Assembly (NCBI RefSeq): GCF_021018805.1
Contig: NC_086283.1
Location: 54,812,312-54,876,311 of the forward strand
DNA from: Prinia subflava
Lineage: Eukaryota; Chordata; Aves; Passeriformes; Cisticolidae
Direction: 5' to 3'
Length of the DNA: 64,000 bases
The translations under genes and the position numbers were made by a program. Below the pieces are notes generated by a model. The model ran no database searches and was not told the DNA's origin. It saw only the letters and a program-made list of their open reading frames with translations. This document shows, piece after piece, positions 1-12,391 of this stretch (the first letter of the stretch is position 1; every line of letters starts with the position of its first letter).

Positions 1-3000
1 ATTCGTTAGAGAACAGTTTACATTCAGGTTTAGCCAGTTTGCTGCCCTGCTGGCTTACCACATTATTTTCCATGATAATGGTTTTATCTGGTTTACAAAA
101 ACCACATTTTAAGGAAAAAAAGCTGTGGTACAAAACAAGGCTGGAAGTAAACAGTACTGAAGGAAATGGCACCATGAAGCAGCACACAGCTACAAGGGAA
201 GAGCCTATTGCCCATCAGACTCAGGCAGAAAGGGTGAGAGCAGCTATTTGGGGAGAAGGAGGGCTAGAGGTCACTCATGCTTGGCAGTATGTCTTGAGAA
301 GTTGTTTATGATCTTCCTTCTGGGTCCTACCAGGAAAGGAAACACCAGCTGAAAGGAACCGGGAACTTCCCCCATAACCTGGCACTTGAGGGGAGACTTT
401 GCCTGGAAAAGGACCCCATTCCACATTGTGTGTGTTGCTCTGACCTTTCTTTCTCATTTGGAGTCCAGCCTGTCAAATTTTGTCCCTTAACACCGAAGCT
501 CCAGCAATGGGAGTTGAAGTTATGCCACTTGCCCTAGAACTGTATTTCCTTTGTTTGCAGCCATTTAAGCAAATTCCTTTTAATCACTTAATGTAATTTA
601 TACATATAATTGTGGGCCACGTGAATATAAAGAGGTAGGCATGGCACCAGAAGTGTTTGTGGAACTGCCTTTGCTTACACCAAAAGCTGAATTTGGTCCA
701 GTATTTTTGCACAGAAAGGCAATGTGTAATGTTACTGCAACACATTTGCTCTGGCACTGTCTCACTGCTGCTGGCACAGACACAACTCTTTGATATTGAG
801 TAGGTAAATTATTTTCCTTGCCAGCTTTCTATCTGTAACTTTGACTACCAGTAATATTTGCTAGCTACCATCAGTATGTTAGCTTTTAAGTTTCATTTCA
901 GTTGTAGCTCAGACGTTAAAACAAAGCTAGAGGCAATGCCTGTCCTAACAAGTCACGATATTCTGCGATGATGCACTTCTGCGTCATCTCAAAATGACAG
1001 TATGTTCCATGAAAAAGAAAAGGAAGGGGGAGTAGGCTTATGTCTGCATTTATCAGAAAGCACAAAAACACATTTCTGTCTTCATTCCTGTGAACAAAAT
1101 GCATCCACAACTCTCCATCAAAGAACAGACTGCAACACTATAAAAACAGTCTATAAAACCAGCTGGTTGAGGCTGGGTTTTGGGATGGGAAAGAAAAAAG
1201 GTGAACAGCAACTAATACCAGATTTTAACTCCTACATCTTAAGATGTTAAAATGTTAAAGAAGGATAGTTGCTTACCAACAGCTGCCCATAAACCACAGA
1301 AACCAACTTGTGCTTTAACTGTAATTTATATTTGAACTTTACATCAAAATATCAACGAATGTGACTCAACCGATAGAGCTGACTGGACAAATCCTACAAA
1401 ATGTATTGCCTCCTTTCTTCCATGCTGGAATATTAGTCTACTGAGTTACAGAACAACACTGCAAATACATTGCCTTTTGAGCATCTAATAACAGAAATAA
1501 CAATCTCATGCAATTAGAAATAATTGACTCAAAACATGGCGTCTGGATTAGAAAGGTGCAGTGCTCCTACCTGTGGAGAAGAGTATGCCTCACAAATGGG
1601 AAGGGGTTTGTGCAGGAGAAACAGGGAGCATATTTGGCTCCTCATGCTTTGCTCAATGTGCAGTTTCACACCACAGCCAGCTGAATGCAGTGGGGAGATT
1701 ACTTCAAATGATCTCCTACTTGTCCTCTCTCCAGCATTTTTCACTTGCTCCTGTTTATATCCCATTTTTCTCTCAGGAGCCACGGGGCTGGCCCATGAGC
1801 AGCTCAGACAGATGGTGGATTAGCCCCTGTGCTGGTTCAGTGAGCTGATCCAATGCTCCCTTTGGCAGAAAGATCGCTGTACTTCTTATGCCAGTGTTTG
1901 CACCAGAGCTGTAGCCATCTCTGGCTGTATCTTGGATCCAGCATATGAAGCACCTTGTAATTCTGTGGCTTGAATCTGTGGGGCTCAGAATCAATCAGCT
2001 ATTCCCAGCCCCTGCTAAATGAAATTAAACAAAGACAGCTAATTTTGTAATCTGAAGTGGTGGTGTTGACGTTACACACAGTGCACCTTTTCTTTAAATG
2101 CTGCCCATCAGACTGCCCTACTTTCTGAAGGTTGTGAGGGTGCTGTAATGAAAGGGATGCAAATATTTCATAATACCAGCAGAACTTCATAAAGACGCTA
2201 TTTCTGAAAATTACAACTCATCACTTGAGGCCTGTTATTGCTAGCAGCACTTGGGGCTCACAGCCTGAGGAACACCACCGCTGCCTCTGCTCCTTTGCAT
2301 GACTTGTTTGTCTCGTATCCTCCACTGACAGGTCAGATTGTAATCTCGGCTGAATTATAAGCAGCACCATGTATCTGGAAATGTCTGCTGAGATACATGT
2401 TTATGTATGCTGTGTGCCCAAGATTAGTGCTTGGCCCAGCACCAGGAGTTAGGAAACCAGACCCTACCCAGGAGTTAAGAAACTTGCTTACATTTGTTGT
2501 GTACTATTTTAAACATAAGAACAAAGAGGAAAACACTCTGCACTGATCCTTGCTGATGTGGAAAGTCAGACTAAGACACCTATTTATGTTTCACAATGTT
2601 GAGGAATATCTATTACTTCAGGATGACAGTCGTGCTGAGCTTATTGTGCAATAGGGATTTACAAGAACTTCTGCAAACTTACCCTCTTAGGTACCAAATG
2701 AACTTAAGCCTCCCCATGTTTGCTACACAAAGTTCATTTTAGCGCTGAAATAGTTCATGGCACTCTTTGTCCCATACTTGCTCCACACCCTTCAGCAAGC
2801 AGCATGTCATGCAGGCCTGGAGACTGATCCCTGCTGACACATACAGGATGGTCTTTCAGTCAAGAGCAAGGTCTTTTTCTGCAGGATTTTTCCACAGGGT
2901 GGTTTGTTTCTTTGTTTTCTTTCCCTTTTCCAAAGGGAACAGAATAAAGCCAGTAAAGACTTTGAATTTCTAGGACTACTTTTTAAATGAGGCAAACACT

Positions 3001-6000
3001 TTAAAACATCCCCTTTCTCATGTCAAAGGTTCAGGGGGGCTCTGGAACTGGAACCTGGTGGCTCCTGGTCTCTCAGAGGCAGTCAGTGAGGTCTAGGGAG
3101 GTGACCTACATGTGAGCAGCTCTCATTGCACTCACTGCAGCTAGAGGAGCCACTGCCTCCAGATCACAGAGAACAGCTGCAAACCCACAGCCCCAGACTG
3201 CACACCTCCCTGAGATGTATAAAAGAAGTAGAAGAGGCTAACCCCAGCCTGCTGGGGGGGGGGGGTTGCTGGTAAGTAAACAGCAGACAGAGCTCCACTC
3301 AGGTCAGCAGTGAGTGCAAGACACATGCCCAGTTTTGAAAGGTGTCTGGGCAAAGCAACATTGAGCCTTTGTAAAACTAGGTGCTGAAGTTGGGCTCTTA
3401 CCACAACAATTAGTTGCTTACATAAGTGACCTGATTTTTCAAATGTGCTGAACATCCAACAGTTCCCATGGACTCCAATTAGGGCTGCTGGCTGCTCAGC
3501 AGTTTTGGAAGTCAGACCATTTCTTTGGATGCCTAAATATGGGCTTGGGGATGCTGGCTCTAGCCACTCCAATTTACAAATTCTGGTCATGCTATTTCTG
3601 CAGCAGAGGCAACCCCAATTAAACTGAGCAGTTAGAAGTCATTCTAGAAAAGGAACATGACTGCACTTGGAAAATCTTTCTGGTCTGCCGACATGAAGAA
3701 ATGAAATTGGAATTCCTGTGTTATTTATTGATAATCATCTGTAAGATAAAATAAGAATGCGCATGTCCTTCATACTTCACTATTTGCCATTTTGCTTGCA
3801 CTTTTGAGAGAAGTCGAAGAACATCAGGAACTGATTTTGAAAAATTGTTAATTTAGTGTACATTCTGCTTGCCCATCCCAAAACGCAATGTACACAGGGA
3901 AAGACTTGGACTTCTTTTCATAACAAAGAAAAGAAAACAGCAATAAATAAAAGAACTAGGAGGCAACGGTCAGTGTTGAGACTTGTTCTCAGGTTGTTCT
4001 GCAAGACTTCCTTCAGTCTACCCCCTCCTTCTAACCCTCCACAGGGAGAAATGCTTGACAGCTGGCTACAGGCTTCAGGAACATTCTGATAATGATGAAA
4101 ATTTTGCACTCTCCTTCAAACTCCATCCAATCAAATGGAAGCTCTTGTTAGCCATTAATAACACTTAACAGTTGTCTAACAGTCAGATTAGCCAGCAGTA
4201 GAAAGTGTACAGTGCAACCTGAGTTTGCTCAGGTTCCTTGTGGCACTGGTGTGAATGAGACAAACTCTGTTAGAGATATTCATACCTCTGTACCTTAAGC
4301 AAGCTCTTTCTAAATGCCTCCTGACATCCCAGTCATTCTGCAATGTCTTTCACCACTGTCTGCCTAATGTTTTGCCCCATGCTAATCTGGAAATGTGAAA
4401 ACAAGGCTGAGAGCCAGCATAGGTTGTCTGATCAGTGACACAAAGGTGTTCTTGTTAGGGTATTCAGCTTAAGTTTCTGTATTTGGCTCCCCAAAATAGG
4501 CATGCTTAGCAGATTTGATGTTAAATGAATTACTAATACTGGCTTTCAGAAAATTTTCTGTAAGGCTTTTATACTGATTTATTCTCCTGGCAAGCATTTT
4601 CTAAGTTTTGAAAACATATTTAGATATTATCACTAACTTATGTAACACTTACAGAAAGCATGGAAGTATTATGGAAAGGGAGCTAATTTTCATTTGTATA
4701 GCTGATAGAATCATGTAACTATATGTTTGCCTGTGGCCTGTTTGCATGCTGATTCCTGTCCCCATAATGTTAATGTAATTATGTAAAATCTTCACCATGA
4801 GTCACATAGGAAACTTCAAAGACAATGGAGTTCATTCATTCGTACACTATGTATTTCCCAAATTTAAACAGGAAAGTTATCATCACAGCATCCCCCAAGG
4901 GGTCAGCCCGAGTGATAACAGTTCTCTTCCTTTTCCCTTGTAAGTATTGCTCAGAGTATTAAGTAACTTTCTCATGGACATTCCAGAAAGGGTAATGTGT
5001 AATCTGTGACTTCACATAAGACAAAGAAATCCTTACTCATCTCCTATAATGGATCTCCACTGAATAAAGACAATCCATTCTTAAACATACTTACTTTGAG
5101 GTGACAGGGGCATTTTGTAGCCTGTAATAGCAGTTTCATAAAGGTGTCCATTTACTCAGGAGAGCTTTTGCTGCAGTACTGGAGGTAATGATGCTTGTAA
5201 CATCATTTCTTTTTCTCTTCTGTTCTCTCTCCACCCTAAATGCCTAAACATTGTTTCCCCATCTTCTGGAAGGTGTTTCTTTTAAATAAATAGAAGAAGG
5301 GATATTAGTCTGGGGTTGGCTGGCATAAGGCTGTATGCTTTGGGAAAAATCCCAGCATCCATTTTTTAGATCCAATGGTTGAACAGACCTGGTCATACTG
5401 AGAAAAGCTGTCTGTATGGGCTGTCCTGAAGCTTCATTCCTACAGTGTCAAATTACTCTGTGGCTGGACACTGAAAAAAAAAAAAAGGTAGGTGTAAGGA
5501 CTATGCTTGTGTACAAGAAAAATCTTAACTTGACTGGGGACCTGGAAAACATATCAATTAAAAAATTATTGTTTCTCCAACTCCTGTATAGATCAATGTA
5601 CTTAACTTCAATAAACATACTAATGAAATGTAATTCCAGTTACTGTTCAGAAATAACAAGGTCAACCAAACTCATCCCAATAAAATCTTTCTGTCAAACA
5701 TTTGCTATGTATTTTCTCTATAGATTATATATCTGCTATATTAAAGCCTATCTTAATAGTGTTCTTTTAAAAGACAAGAATTTTAAACATTCAGGATTTA
5801 GGAAATCCTGGCAATTAAGGCTCCTTGTGCAACCTTAATTCAACCTCTGCATTATATATATATTGTCATCATGTATGGTGAGATAGTCACATAGTGAGAT
5901 AGTGGTTTCTTCTTACAAGACCTCTGCCTCTTTCAATTACTTAGGAAGGACAGTGCCCTGTAGTTTTTAATATTTAATTCTTTCCTCATGCAGTACACTC

Positions 6001-6622
6001 TTGCCTAATGTGTTATTTATTTAATGCTATTCAAACCTAGTCTGAAAAAAACCACATAAAATTTCCTCAAGGGCTTTTCTGTGGTGCTTGCTATAACAGG
6101 GCTGCAATGATACACAAACATTAATGAATCATTTCACAGGTTAAGAAGTGAGGCAGAGACAATAAAACCTGGTAAGCAATTCCAAATGTCTGCAACCTTT
6201 CCAATGATTATTTAGCACTGTATTTTCAAAGCTCATCTTCCACTAACTACAGCTACAGCTGCGAGCATTCAGCATTTCTGCAACACAGTCTTATAGCCTC
6301 AAGTCAGAAGATCAAGAAATATGGGGAAACAAAATAATGGCCAAACCTGGGAAGTCACTTAGATGTTGCCAAGTTAGGGCTTCCTTCTGGAACAATCCTG
6401 GTTTACAAAACTGGTCTCAACCAGTCATAAATTGAATTTCTAATCATAAAAATTCCAGTCTGGACCTTAGAAAAGTATGTCAAAACTGGAATGTGTCCAT
6501 GGGTGTCTTTGTTTTGATAGACTGGAGGTTTATGACAAAAAAATTGTATACAAAAACTCCCAAACAGTTCCCTTTGCAGTGAGAACACACCAAGAAACCA
6601 AATTAAGGTTGTTCCAGCTTTC

Positions 6623-6624
<2 letters not shown>
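1..6624. other. Unique AT-rich non-coding sequence
   Basis: I see no supported gene. Frames open for at most about 150 codons and none has a recognisable domain or plausible exon borders. The stretch holds a 12-base G run (3254-3265) and a candidate ancient repeat near 3430-3545, listed separately. The frame open at 5416-5838 is lysine/isoleucine/leucine-rich, as expected by chance in AT-rich DNA. Confidence 0.6.
3430..3545. repeat. Candidate ancient amniote interspersed repeat
   Basis: The stretch contains the run 'gacctgatttttcaaatgtg', then 'ctgaacatccaacag', 'ttcccatggactccaatta' and, about 70 bases on, 'gcctaaatatggg'. This order resembles old repeats scattered in turtle, crocodile and bird genomes, in which a 'gattttcaaaggtgctgagcac'-type motif flanks a short inverted block. 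The resemblance comes from recall of the motif, not alignment. The copy is clearly degraded and the family cannot be named from sequence alone. Confidence 0.35.

Positions 6625-6672
<48 letters not shown>
6625..6672. repeat. 48-base T homopolymer
   Basis: An uninterrupted T run preceded by 'gctttcac' and followed by 'aatttctt'. It could be the poly(A) tail of a minus-strand retroposon, but I see no polyadenylation signal next to it and no matching target-site duplication. Its exact length in an assembly is unreliable. Confidence 0.9.
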
Positions 6673-6677
<5 letters not shown>

Positions 6678-6934
6678 CTTAGCTTCTTAAGTGCTTTAGA
6701 GTGCATCCATAATAATAATATAAATTATTTACTAGTGTGTGTGGGCACTCTGGTTCCATATAAGTGAATGCAGATGTGTTTGTATTGACAACTGCACATA
6801 GACACGGATGTGCTGGGACATGGTACTACATTGGCTGTCAGCATTCTTACTTTCATTTGTGTGCTGTGATTAAGCTAGATAGAAACGGTGTATAAACAGA
6901 AGATAATCTGCTACTTCTGACATTTTTTGTAAGC

Positions 6935-7058
6935 AGTGGCAGACATGTCACTTAGGAATATGATTTAGTGGTGTACTTGGCTGTGCTGGGTTAACAACTG
7001 CACTCAATGATCTGAAAGATCTTTCCCAACTTAAATGATTCTATGTTTCTGTGCAGGT
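6935..7058 (+). mobile_element. CR1 LINE 3'-end fragment
   Basis: The end of this stretch carries the typical CR1 3' untranslated signature: 'ttagtggtgtacttggctgt', 'gctgggttaacaactgcact', 'caatgatctgaaagatcttt', 'cccaacttaaatgattctat' and a short remnant of the ATTCTATG-type terminal microsatellite. CR1 is the dominant non-LTR retrotransposon of birds and its copies are usually 5'-truncated, which fits this fragment of about 120 bases. The element reads on the plus strand and has no coding content. Confidence 0.85.
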
Positions 7059-10000
7059 GCCTCAAGCTTTAGCTTACACTGTAGAATCAGGTTGTTAGCA
7101 ATTTTCACAGCTACGAACAACTATACACAGACAATAAACAGACTTTCAAAATATTGCTTTATTCATTGTTCTTGTATTATTTACTTCTCTAGACAAGTTT
7201 TTAATTAGGAAGGATATGACAGGGGACGGTTAGGAGATGGGGAGGACTTTGCAATGGGAATAGGCTATACTTTAACCCTAGATGTTATACAGAAAGAATT
7301 TTAATAAAACCACCAATGGTATTACATCAGTGCATCCTCTTAAATCCCATGGAGATTTTCCTAAACAGAGCTAAGCCATTTGCTTCAAACATCTTATCTA
7401 TTTCTGTCACTACACAAATCCCCTAAATATTTCAGTCACTGCAAAGCCAACTGAAATGGTAAATTACCTCGTATTCTAAAGGGAAAAGGGTTGAATAGCA
7501 CTAGGTTTGGATCCTGCTGAAAATGAGGCTGCTGGGATTGAAGACAACTGCAGGAAAATCAGAATTATAAGCAGTATCATCCCTATCCAACAATTACACT
7601 AGTGCCTATTGGTAACATTCCTTTATACTTCTCCTTGCTTTTATTTTGTCTGATGAGATGTTCTGCTATTTTTTCCAAGCTCATGTTGAAAGAGAACAGA
7701 CAAAGGATGGCCTCACCTATTATTCTTTGCAATGGAACTGTTTGCAGACAGGTCATCAGAGGCTACTGCAGCTTTTGGAAAAGCTGATGATAATACAATG
7801 AAAGCATTTCTGAAACCTAAGGCTGCCTCCCTCTGCTGTACTTTTTCTTCTTCATTTTACAGTGTCAAATGCTTTTCTTAGTGTCCTTTAGCTAATTTTG
7901 GAAGCAAGGGCTTTTATTAGATGGCTGGTTTTAACCTGGGAATAAAGCTAGCAGCACCAGGGCACAAACCCAAGTGACTCGGATAAGGTTCAAATTCACT
8001 TACAAACTTATTCATAAAATTCTACAATGAAGGACAAATCCAAAGAACAATTAGCTTCTGCCACTACATGAATTATCTTTCTAACAAAACCACCAGAGCG
8101 TTAACTGTAATCCCAGGAACTGACAATTCATAATGATGACATCAGCCTACAAAGAGAAAGCAGAAATAAATGCATGGAAAGTATTATTACCCTCCCTTAT
8201 TCTCTAGGATTATTATTTGTGGTTTGTGGTACGATCTCACTTGGGACACAGCCTTTCTGTTGTAAGTTTTGACACTGGATTTTTTTTTTAAGATATCCTT
8301 ATCAGGAAAAGACATAAGGATTCAATTTTCAGCAAAGATCCTGAATTTTGAGGCTTTTCCACACCCTCTATAAATGATAGTGAAGTTTAAAGGCAAGTCA
8401 GGAAGTAAATGACATCTTTGCTAATGGAGAGCAAACTCCAGAACACATGCCTGTAATTCTCTGCACTATTCAAGCACCTATAGATGCATAGGATTAAATA
8501 TAGCAGGGACAGTTGAGCCACTGAATTCTGATTGATCCTTCAAAATTTGACCTTATTTACACTAGTAAACAACTTGGGGTCAGCTCTAGCGTGAAATAAG
8601 CTCTGCTCTCAAATCATGGAGTACACCTTCAGGGAAAAGCTAGTCATAGAGTTTACTGTATGCCATCAGATACACTTCATTAGTACAACCCCATCCCACG
8701 GCCACGGAGGAGGTCCCAATGTTTTGTACCCTGCCTCAATATCATACTAGTTCTGGCATGGATCTTTTGTCCCTGGCCAACTCTCAAGACAACACCAAGT
8801 CACAGTGGCACATTAGAGAGATGGTATCTGGATACAGATGGATTCCACAAGGGCACACTGTTTTGCATTAAACAATTCCTGCTCTCCTTCTCATTTCTCT
8901 AGCCTGCTCTTTGCCCCACTAGTCCTGGTCTCTGCATTGTCATATGCTCCTCTGTAACTCAGGAAATTTGGTGTCTTCTTGTTAGAGCCAGTCCCAAACA
9001 GCCCCTCACCTGAGTTGCTGCATTGCACCACCAGGAGACAAACGGAGACTTTAGGGCTGTTCTGCTTGGTCTTGTAACAAGACAGCTCACTGTTTGCCAG
9101 GGCACTGGCCTTAAGAACTTGGAGTGTTGCCATCTTGCTGTCAACCCCACCCCCCCCATCCCCACTGCCACCTCTGTCTTTGTTTTCACTGATGTCTAGT
9201 ACTTTAAAGTATTAAGTCTGGCTGGATATGTATCGGATGTCAAGTGAGATGACAGTATAGCAATGCTGTCACAAAGGAAAATTAACAGCATGTTTCTATT
9301 TTGGCAGAAACCAGTTGTTCATGTGGGACTGGAATCTCATTGAGTTGTGGCTCATGCCGTTTGTACCTTAAGAGCAAGCAGCACAGACGAGATGCCTGCT
9401 TGAACATGTATGCTTGCTTAGCATCTAGATTTTAAAATACAGCTCTGGGTGCACTAGGAGAAATACATGTTTTCCTGTGAACTAACTGTGGTGTTCAGAT
9501 TCAGAAATTTCCCTGCTGGGCTTTTTAAAATAGGCTGTCATATTTACATGCCTCCAAGAAGGAACTTGTTAAATATAGTTTTCTCTCGCATGATGACGAC
9601 ACAATGATACCAGCTTTCTTCTCTTGTTCTGAATTGAAACTCATGCTCAGCAGGAAATGAAAGGGAATCTTCCTCTCTCTGTGTTTTGAACTTTCTTGAA
9701 GGCTGACACCAAAATGTAGTTATACGGGTTGGGCACATTTTTTCCTTGAAAGAGGTCAGAGGGGTGAAATCCCAATTTCCTCTGACTTCACTGTGGAAAG
9801 ATGCCACAGCATATTTCTGCTGAATGTTTATACTTTTCTTGGGAAATTTCTTTCTTTTTCTTCTTTAAACAATTTATGACATTTTCTGGAAATCAAGGGC
9901 AACAGCAGCGTGTTGAGACCAGCTTAAAAAGCCAGCAGATTCACACAGATGTTGGGAAAAAAGCTTTCCAGTTCATCATTTTGAAACAAGGTCAAAGAGT

Positions 10001-11020
10001 CTAATGCCTCACTTGGTTTTATTTGGTTTGTAATTATTTGAAACACAGTGGCAGCCTCTCCTGAAATGGGATCTGAGTAGAAAACGAGGATAAGGAAAGA
10101 CTGCAATTTCCATATGATCTCTGTGCACCTTTATGCATGCACACGCACGCTGTGTTTACAGATGTGTGGCTCCAGCTGCAATGTCTCAGGCAGAGCACCC
10201 AAGGACTGCCCCTGAGCTGTGCACGTCAAGAGAAGTGAAGAAGGTTTGGTGCTGCAATGAGCACACACTCTCCCAGCAGGTGGGGGTTGCCCAGTGACCT
10301 CCATTCTCCTTCTGACACGGCTGGAATCTTCAGCCTTCCTGCCATTGTGCAGGAATAGTCCAGCCACAAGCCTGGAAAGCAATACCAGAACTATTAGAAA
10401 AGGCAAAATTGTTGTTGCACTTACTGCTCAAAGCCGGTTCAACCCACTGCAGAAAACACTGGTGTTTGTTTGAAAGAAAAAGCACACTGTACTTGTATGT
10501 AAAGAGACAACTGAAGTCAGCAATAAAAGAAAGATTAACTGACCTGTGAAGTATTTACTGAATTCTCCCACCTACAGTATACTGTTTCCTTCAATTTAAT
10601 ACCTCAATTGCATACACAATTCTTTGGACACATAAGGTTAATGCAAGAATGTTATATCCCCTGGTGTGCAGGCTGTTGTCAGCTTCCATCTCTTCATCTA
10701 AGCTTCTAAGTATAAATCAGTTCTTAGATATGGAAGAAATGAACAAAATGTGATTAATACTTGAAGCTGTTCTCTAGTTTCTTTTCTCTTGGCAGAGGCT
10801 GTAGCAGCAATGATCAGATCAGTGCCAACCTTCCTACATCACACTTTGCACAATCAAAATCCTCAAAGATTTGGTGCAATCTGCAAAAATCCTGGAAGAC
10901 TATATTTGAACCACTGATTTCTGATGTTGCCTTTGGCCTTTAAACTTGAGTATCTGGGTTTATTTTCAATAAGATCACTATGAGTTAATACAGCTGTTCT
11001 CTCAGTATAGGATGTGCAAA
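7059..11020. other. Unique non-coding sequence
   Basis: No gene, RNA gene or recognisable repeat seen. Several short frames occur on both strands, for example 8891-9133, 9544-9807 and 10131-10406. None has a known domain, and they overlap opposite-strand frames of similar length, as expected by chance. Confidence 0.55.
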
Positions 11021-11025
11021 CACTG
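11021..11025. other. Target-site duplication, left copy (CACTG)
   Basis: The five bases CACTG immediately precede the TG terminus of the LTR and recur immediately after its CA terminus at 12387-12391. A 5-bp duplication is characteristic of integrase-mediated insertion of some retroviral classes. Confidence 0.85.
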
Positions 11026-11162
11026 TGTCATGGGTTGGCACTGGCCAGATGTTAATGCACCCATGAATATATGTTTTTTCTCTAACAACTCCTGTGGGAT
11101 GTGATCAGGAACAGAGCAGAGCAGGCTTAAATCTTGAAAACAAAAAAAAAACCCACCAAAAC

Positions 11163-11168
11163 TTTATT
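11163..11168 (-). terminator. Polyadenylation signal AATAAA of the solo LTR
   Basis: Minus-strand AATAAA lies in the run 'taattaataaagttttggtg', followed downstream by a T/G-rich stretch (minus-strand ggtgggtttttttttt). That is the usual arrangement of poly(A) signal plus downstream element at the R/U5 border. Whether it is used is unknown. Confidence 0.6.
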
Positions 11169-12120
11169 AATTACATAAGAACAGGGACAGAAATACTCTT
11201 AAACACACACAGAGACAGAAATAAAAACTTCTTAGAACATTTCTTCTCCCAGTTTCTACCTCCCCACCCATCACTTTTCACAGGCCAACCTTGGGTTTTA
11301 GATCAAACAATCACCACTCAAAAAAAACTAATCTTCAATTCAGCAAGGGAGAGAGAAGTCTCTCTGGCACCACAGACTGTTCTCCAGAACACACAGGTCT
11401 ACTCCTTATGTGTTCCCATGTCACCCGTGGCACCGCCCAGAGAATTCTGCCAGGGTGACACTCTCTTTTTCCTATGTCCAGCGCTCTCACCGCTGTCTCA
11501 TAGGCCAAAACTACATACAGGGCTTTTTAAGGATGCTGCATGCCGAGCTCTCCCCTTTTTACCAAGGGACCGAGGTTCCAGGAGCAGGTCTGCCCTGAGG
11601 GCAGAGGGTGCCACCTCACCCTCCCCCTCTCTTCTCTGCTCGCTCCGCTCTTCAAGTGCCAGTCACTGTAGCAAAAGCAAGGGCAGCTGTATCCACCCAA
11701 AAATGCAGTTTATGTTCAAAAGAAACTTAAGTTCAGTCCATGGCTGACATTATGCAAGAAAAGTCCAGCTCCAAGGCTACTCCTCTCATTCTTCCATCGG
11801 GTTCCTTCCAATCATGCTTTATCATCTCAGTCTCAGGCCGCTTCCCTCTCTCCGAAAACCACCAGTCATGAGAATCAATGTCTAAGAAAAGTTTCTTTCT
11901 GCCAAGCAAGGGTTAACAGTTTCTTCTCGGCAGGGTGCAGGCTCAGGCACTCTCAGGCTCCACAACTCCCAGGTGGCTCGGCACCTTCTCCCGGAGTTTG
12001 GGGGGAAGAGGGGGTGAGCACACACAGAAGGCACTTCCACAGTTTTCCACCCCTCCATCCTGGACGGGGCAGCTCAGTTCCAGTCCTGTCCCCTCTCTTC
12101 TCCCCCCCCCGGGGGCTCCG

Positions 12121-12131
12121 GCTTACCTGAG
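12121..12131 (-). promoter_or_regulatory. Strong splice-donor-like site inside the solo LTR
   Basis: The minus strand reads CTCAG|GTAAGC, which matches the vertebrate donor consensus at nearly every position. It lies roughly 120 bases downstream of the TATA-like TTAAAAG (12248-12254). An LTR-initiated transcript could therefore carry a short first exon ending at 12127. The motif is seen in the sequence; its use is inference. Confidence 0.4.
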
Positions 12132-12386
12132 CCGACCACGTGTTTCCCCTCCCCCACCCAGCCTCGTGGCCAGGCGGGGGAAGGAGGCCTGAGACGTCTC
12201 TCTGCTGAAAACGGGATCTGAAAAAGAGACCGAACCCCCTAGACTCCTGCTTTTAACTCTTTGTGTCCTCAGAGGCGTGTCCAAACCTCCGAGTGACCAA
12301 TCTAGGTGCCAGCAGAAAAGCTGATTACTGATTGGACTGCCCACATCCCCCTGGAAAAAAAATTCACCTCCCTTGCAACCACGACA

Positions 12387-12391
12387 CACTG
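12387..12391. other. Target-site duplication, right copy (CACTG)
   Basis: Identical to 11021-11025, and the pair fixes the ends of the LTR. Confidence 0.85.

Larger units (their letters stand above)
11026..12386 (-). mobile_element. Solo long terminal repeat of an avian endogenous retrovirus
   Basis: This 1361-bp block begins TGTCATGGGTTG on the plus strand and ends AACCACGACA, giving inverted TG...CA termini. It is flanked by identical 5-bp duplications. Read on the minus strand, it starts TGTCGTGGTT and has a TATA-like TTAAAAG near 12248-12254. A GC- and CpG-rich middle follows, then an AATAAA signal (plus-strand TTTATT, 11163-11168) about 140 bases before the 3' terminus. This is the expected U3-R-U5 order on the minus strand. 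There is no internal gag-pol sequence or second LTR, so this is a solo LTR left by recombination between two LTRs. Frames of up to 217 codons cross it by chance. The undecayed ends suggest a fairly recent insertion. The family name is not established here. Confidence 0.9.

Noticed and set aside
4702..4715. 'gatagaatcatg' resembling a reverse-strand CR1 tail
   Set aside because: None of the other CR1 3' motifs accompany it, so the match is too short.
5416..5838. 140-codon plus-strand open frame
   Set aside because: Contains a lysine run from an A tract and AT-biased residues. No domain and no flanking gene signals.
11094..11747. 217-codon plus-strand open frame
   Set aside because: It lies wholly inside the solo LTR in antisense orientation, has no domain, and reflects GC-rich LTR sequence lacking stops by chance.
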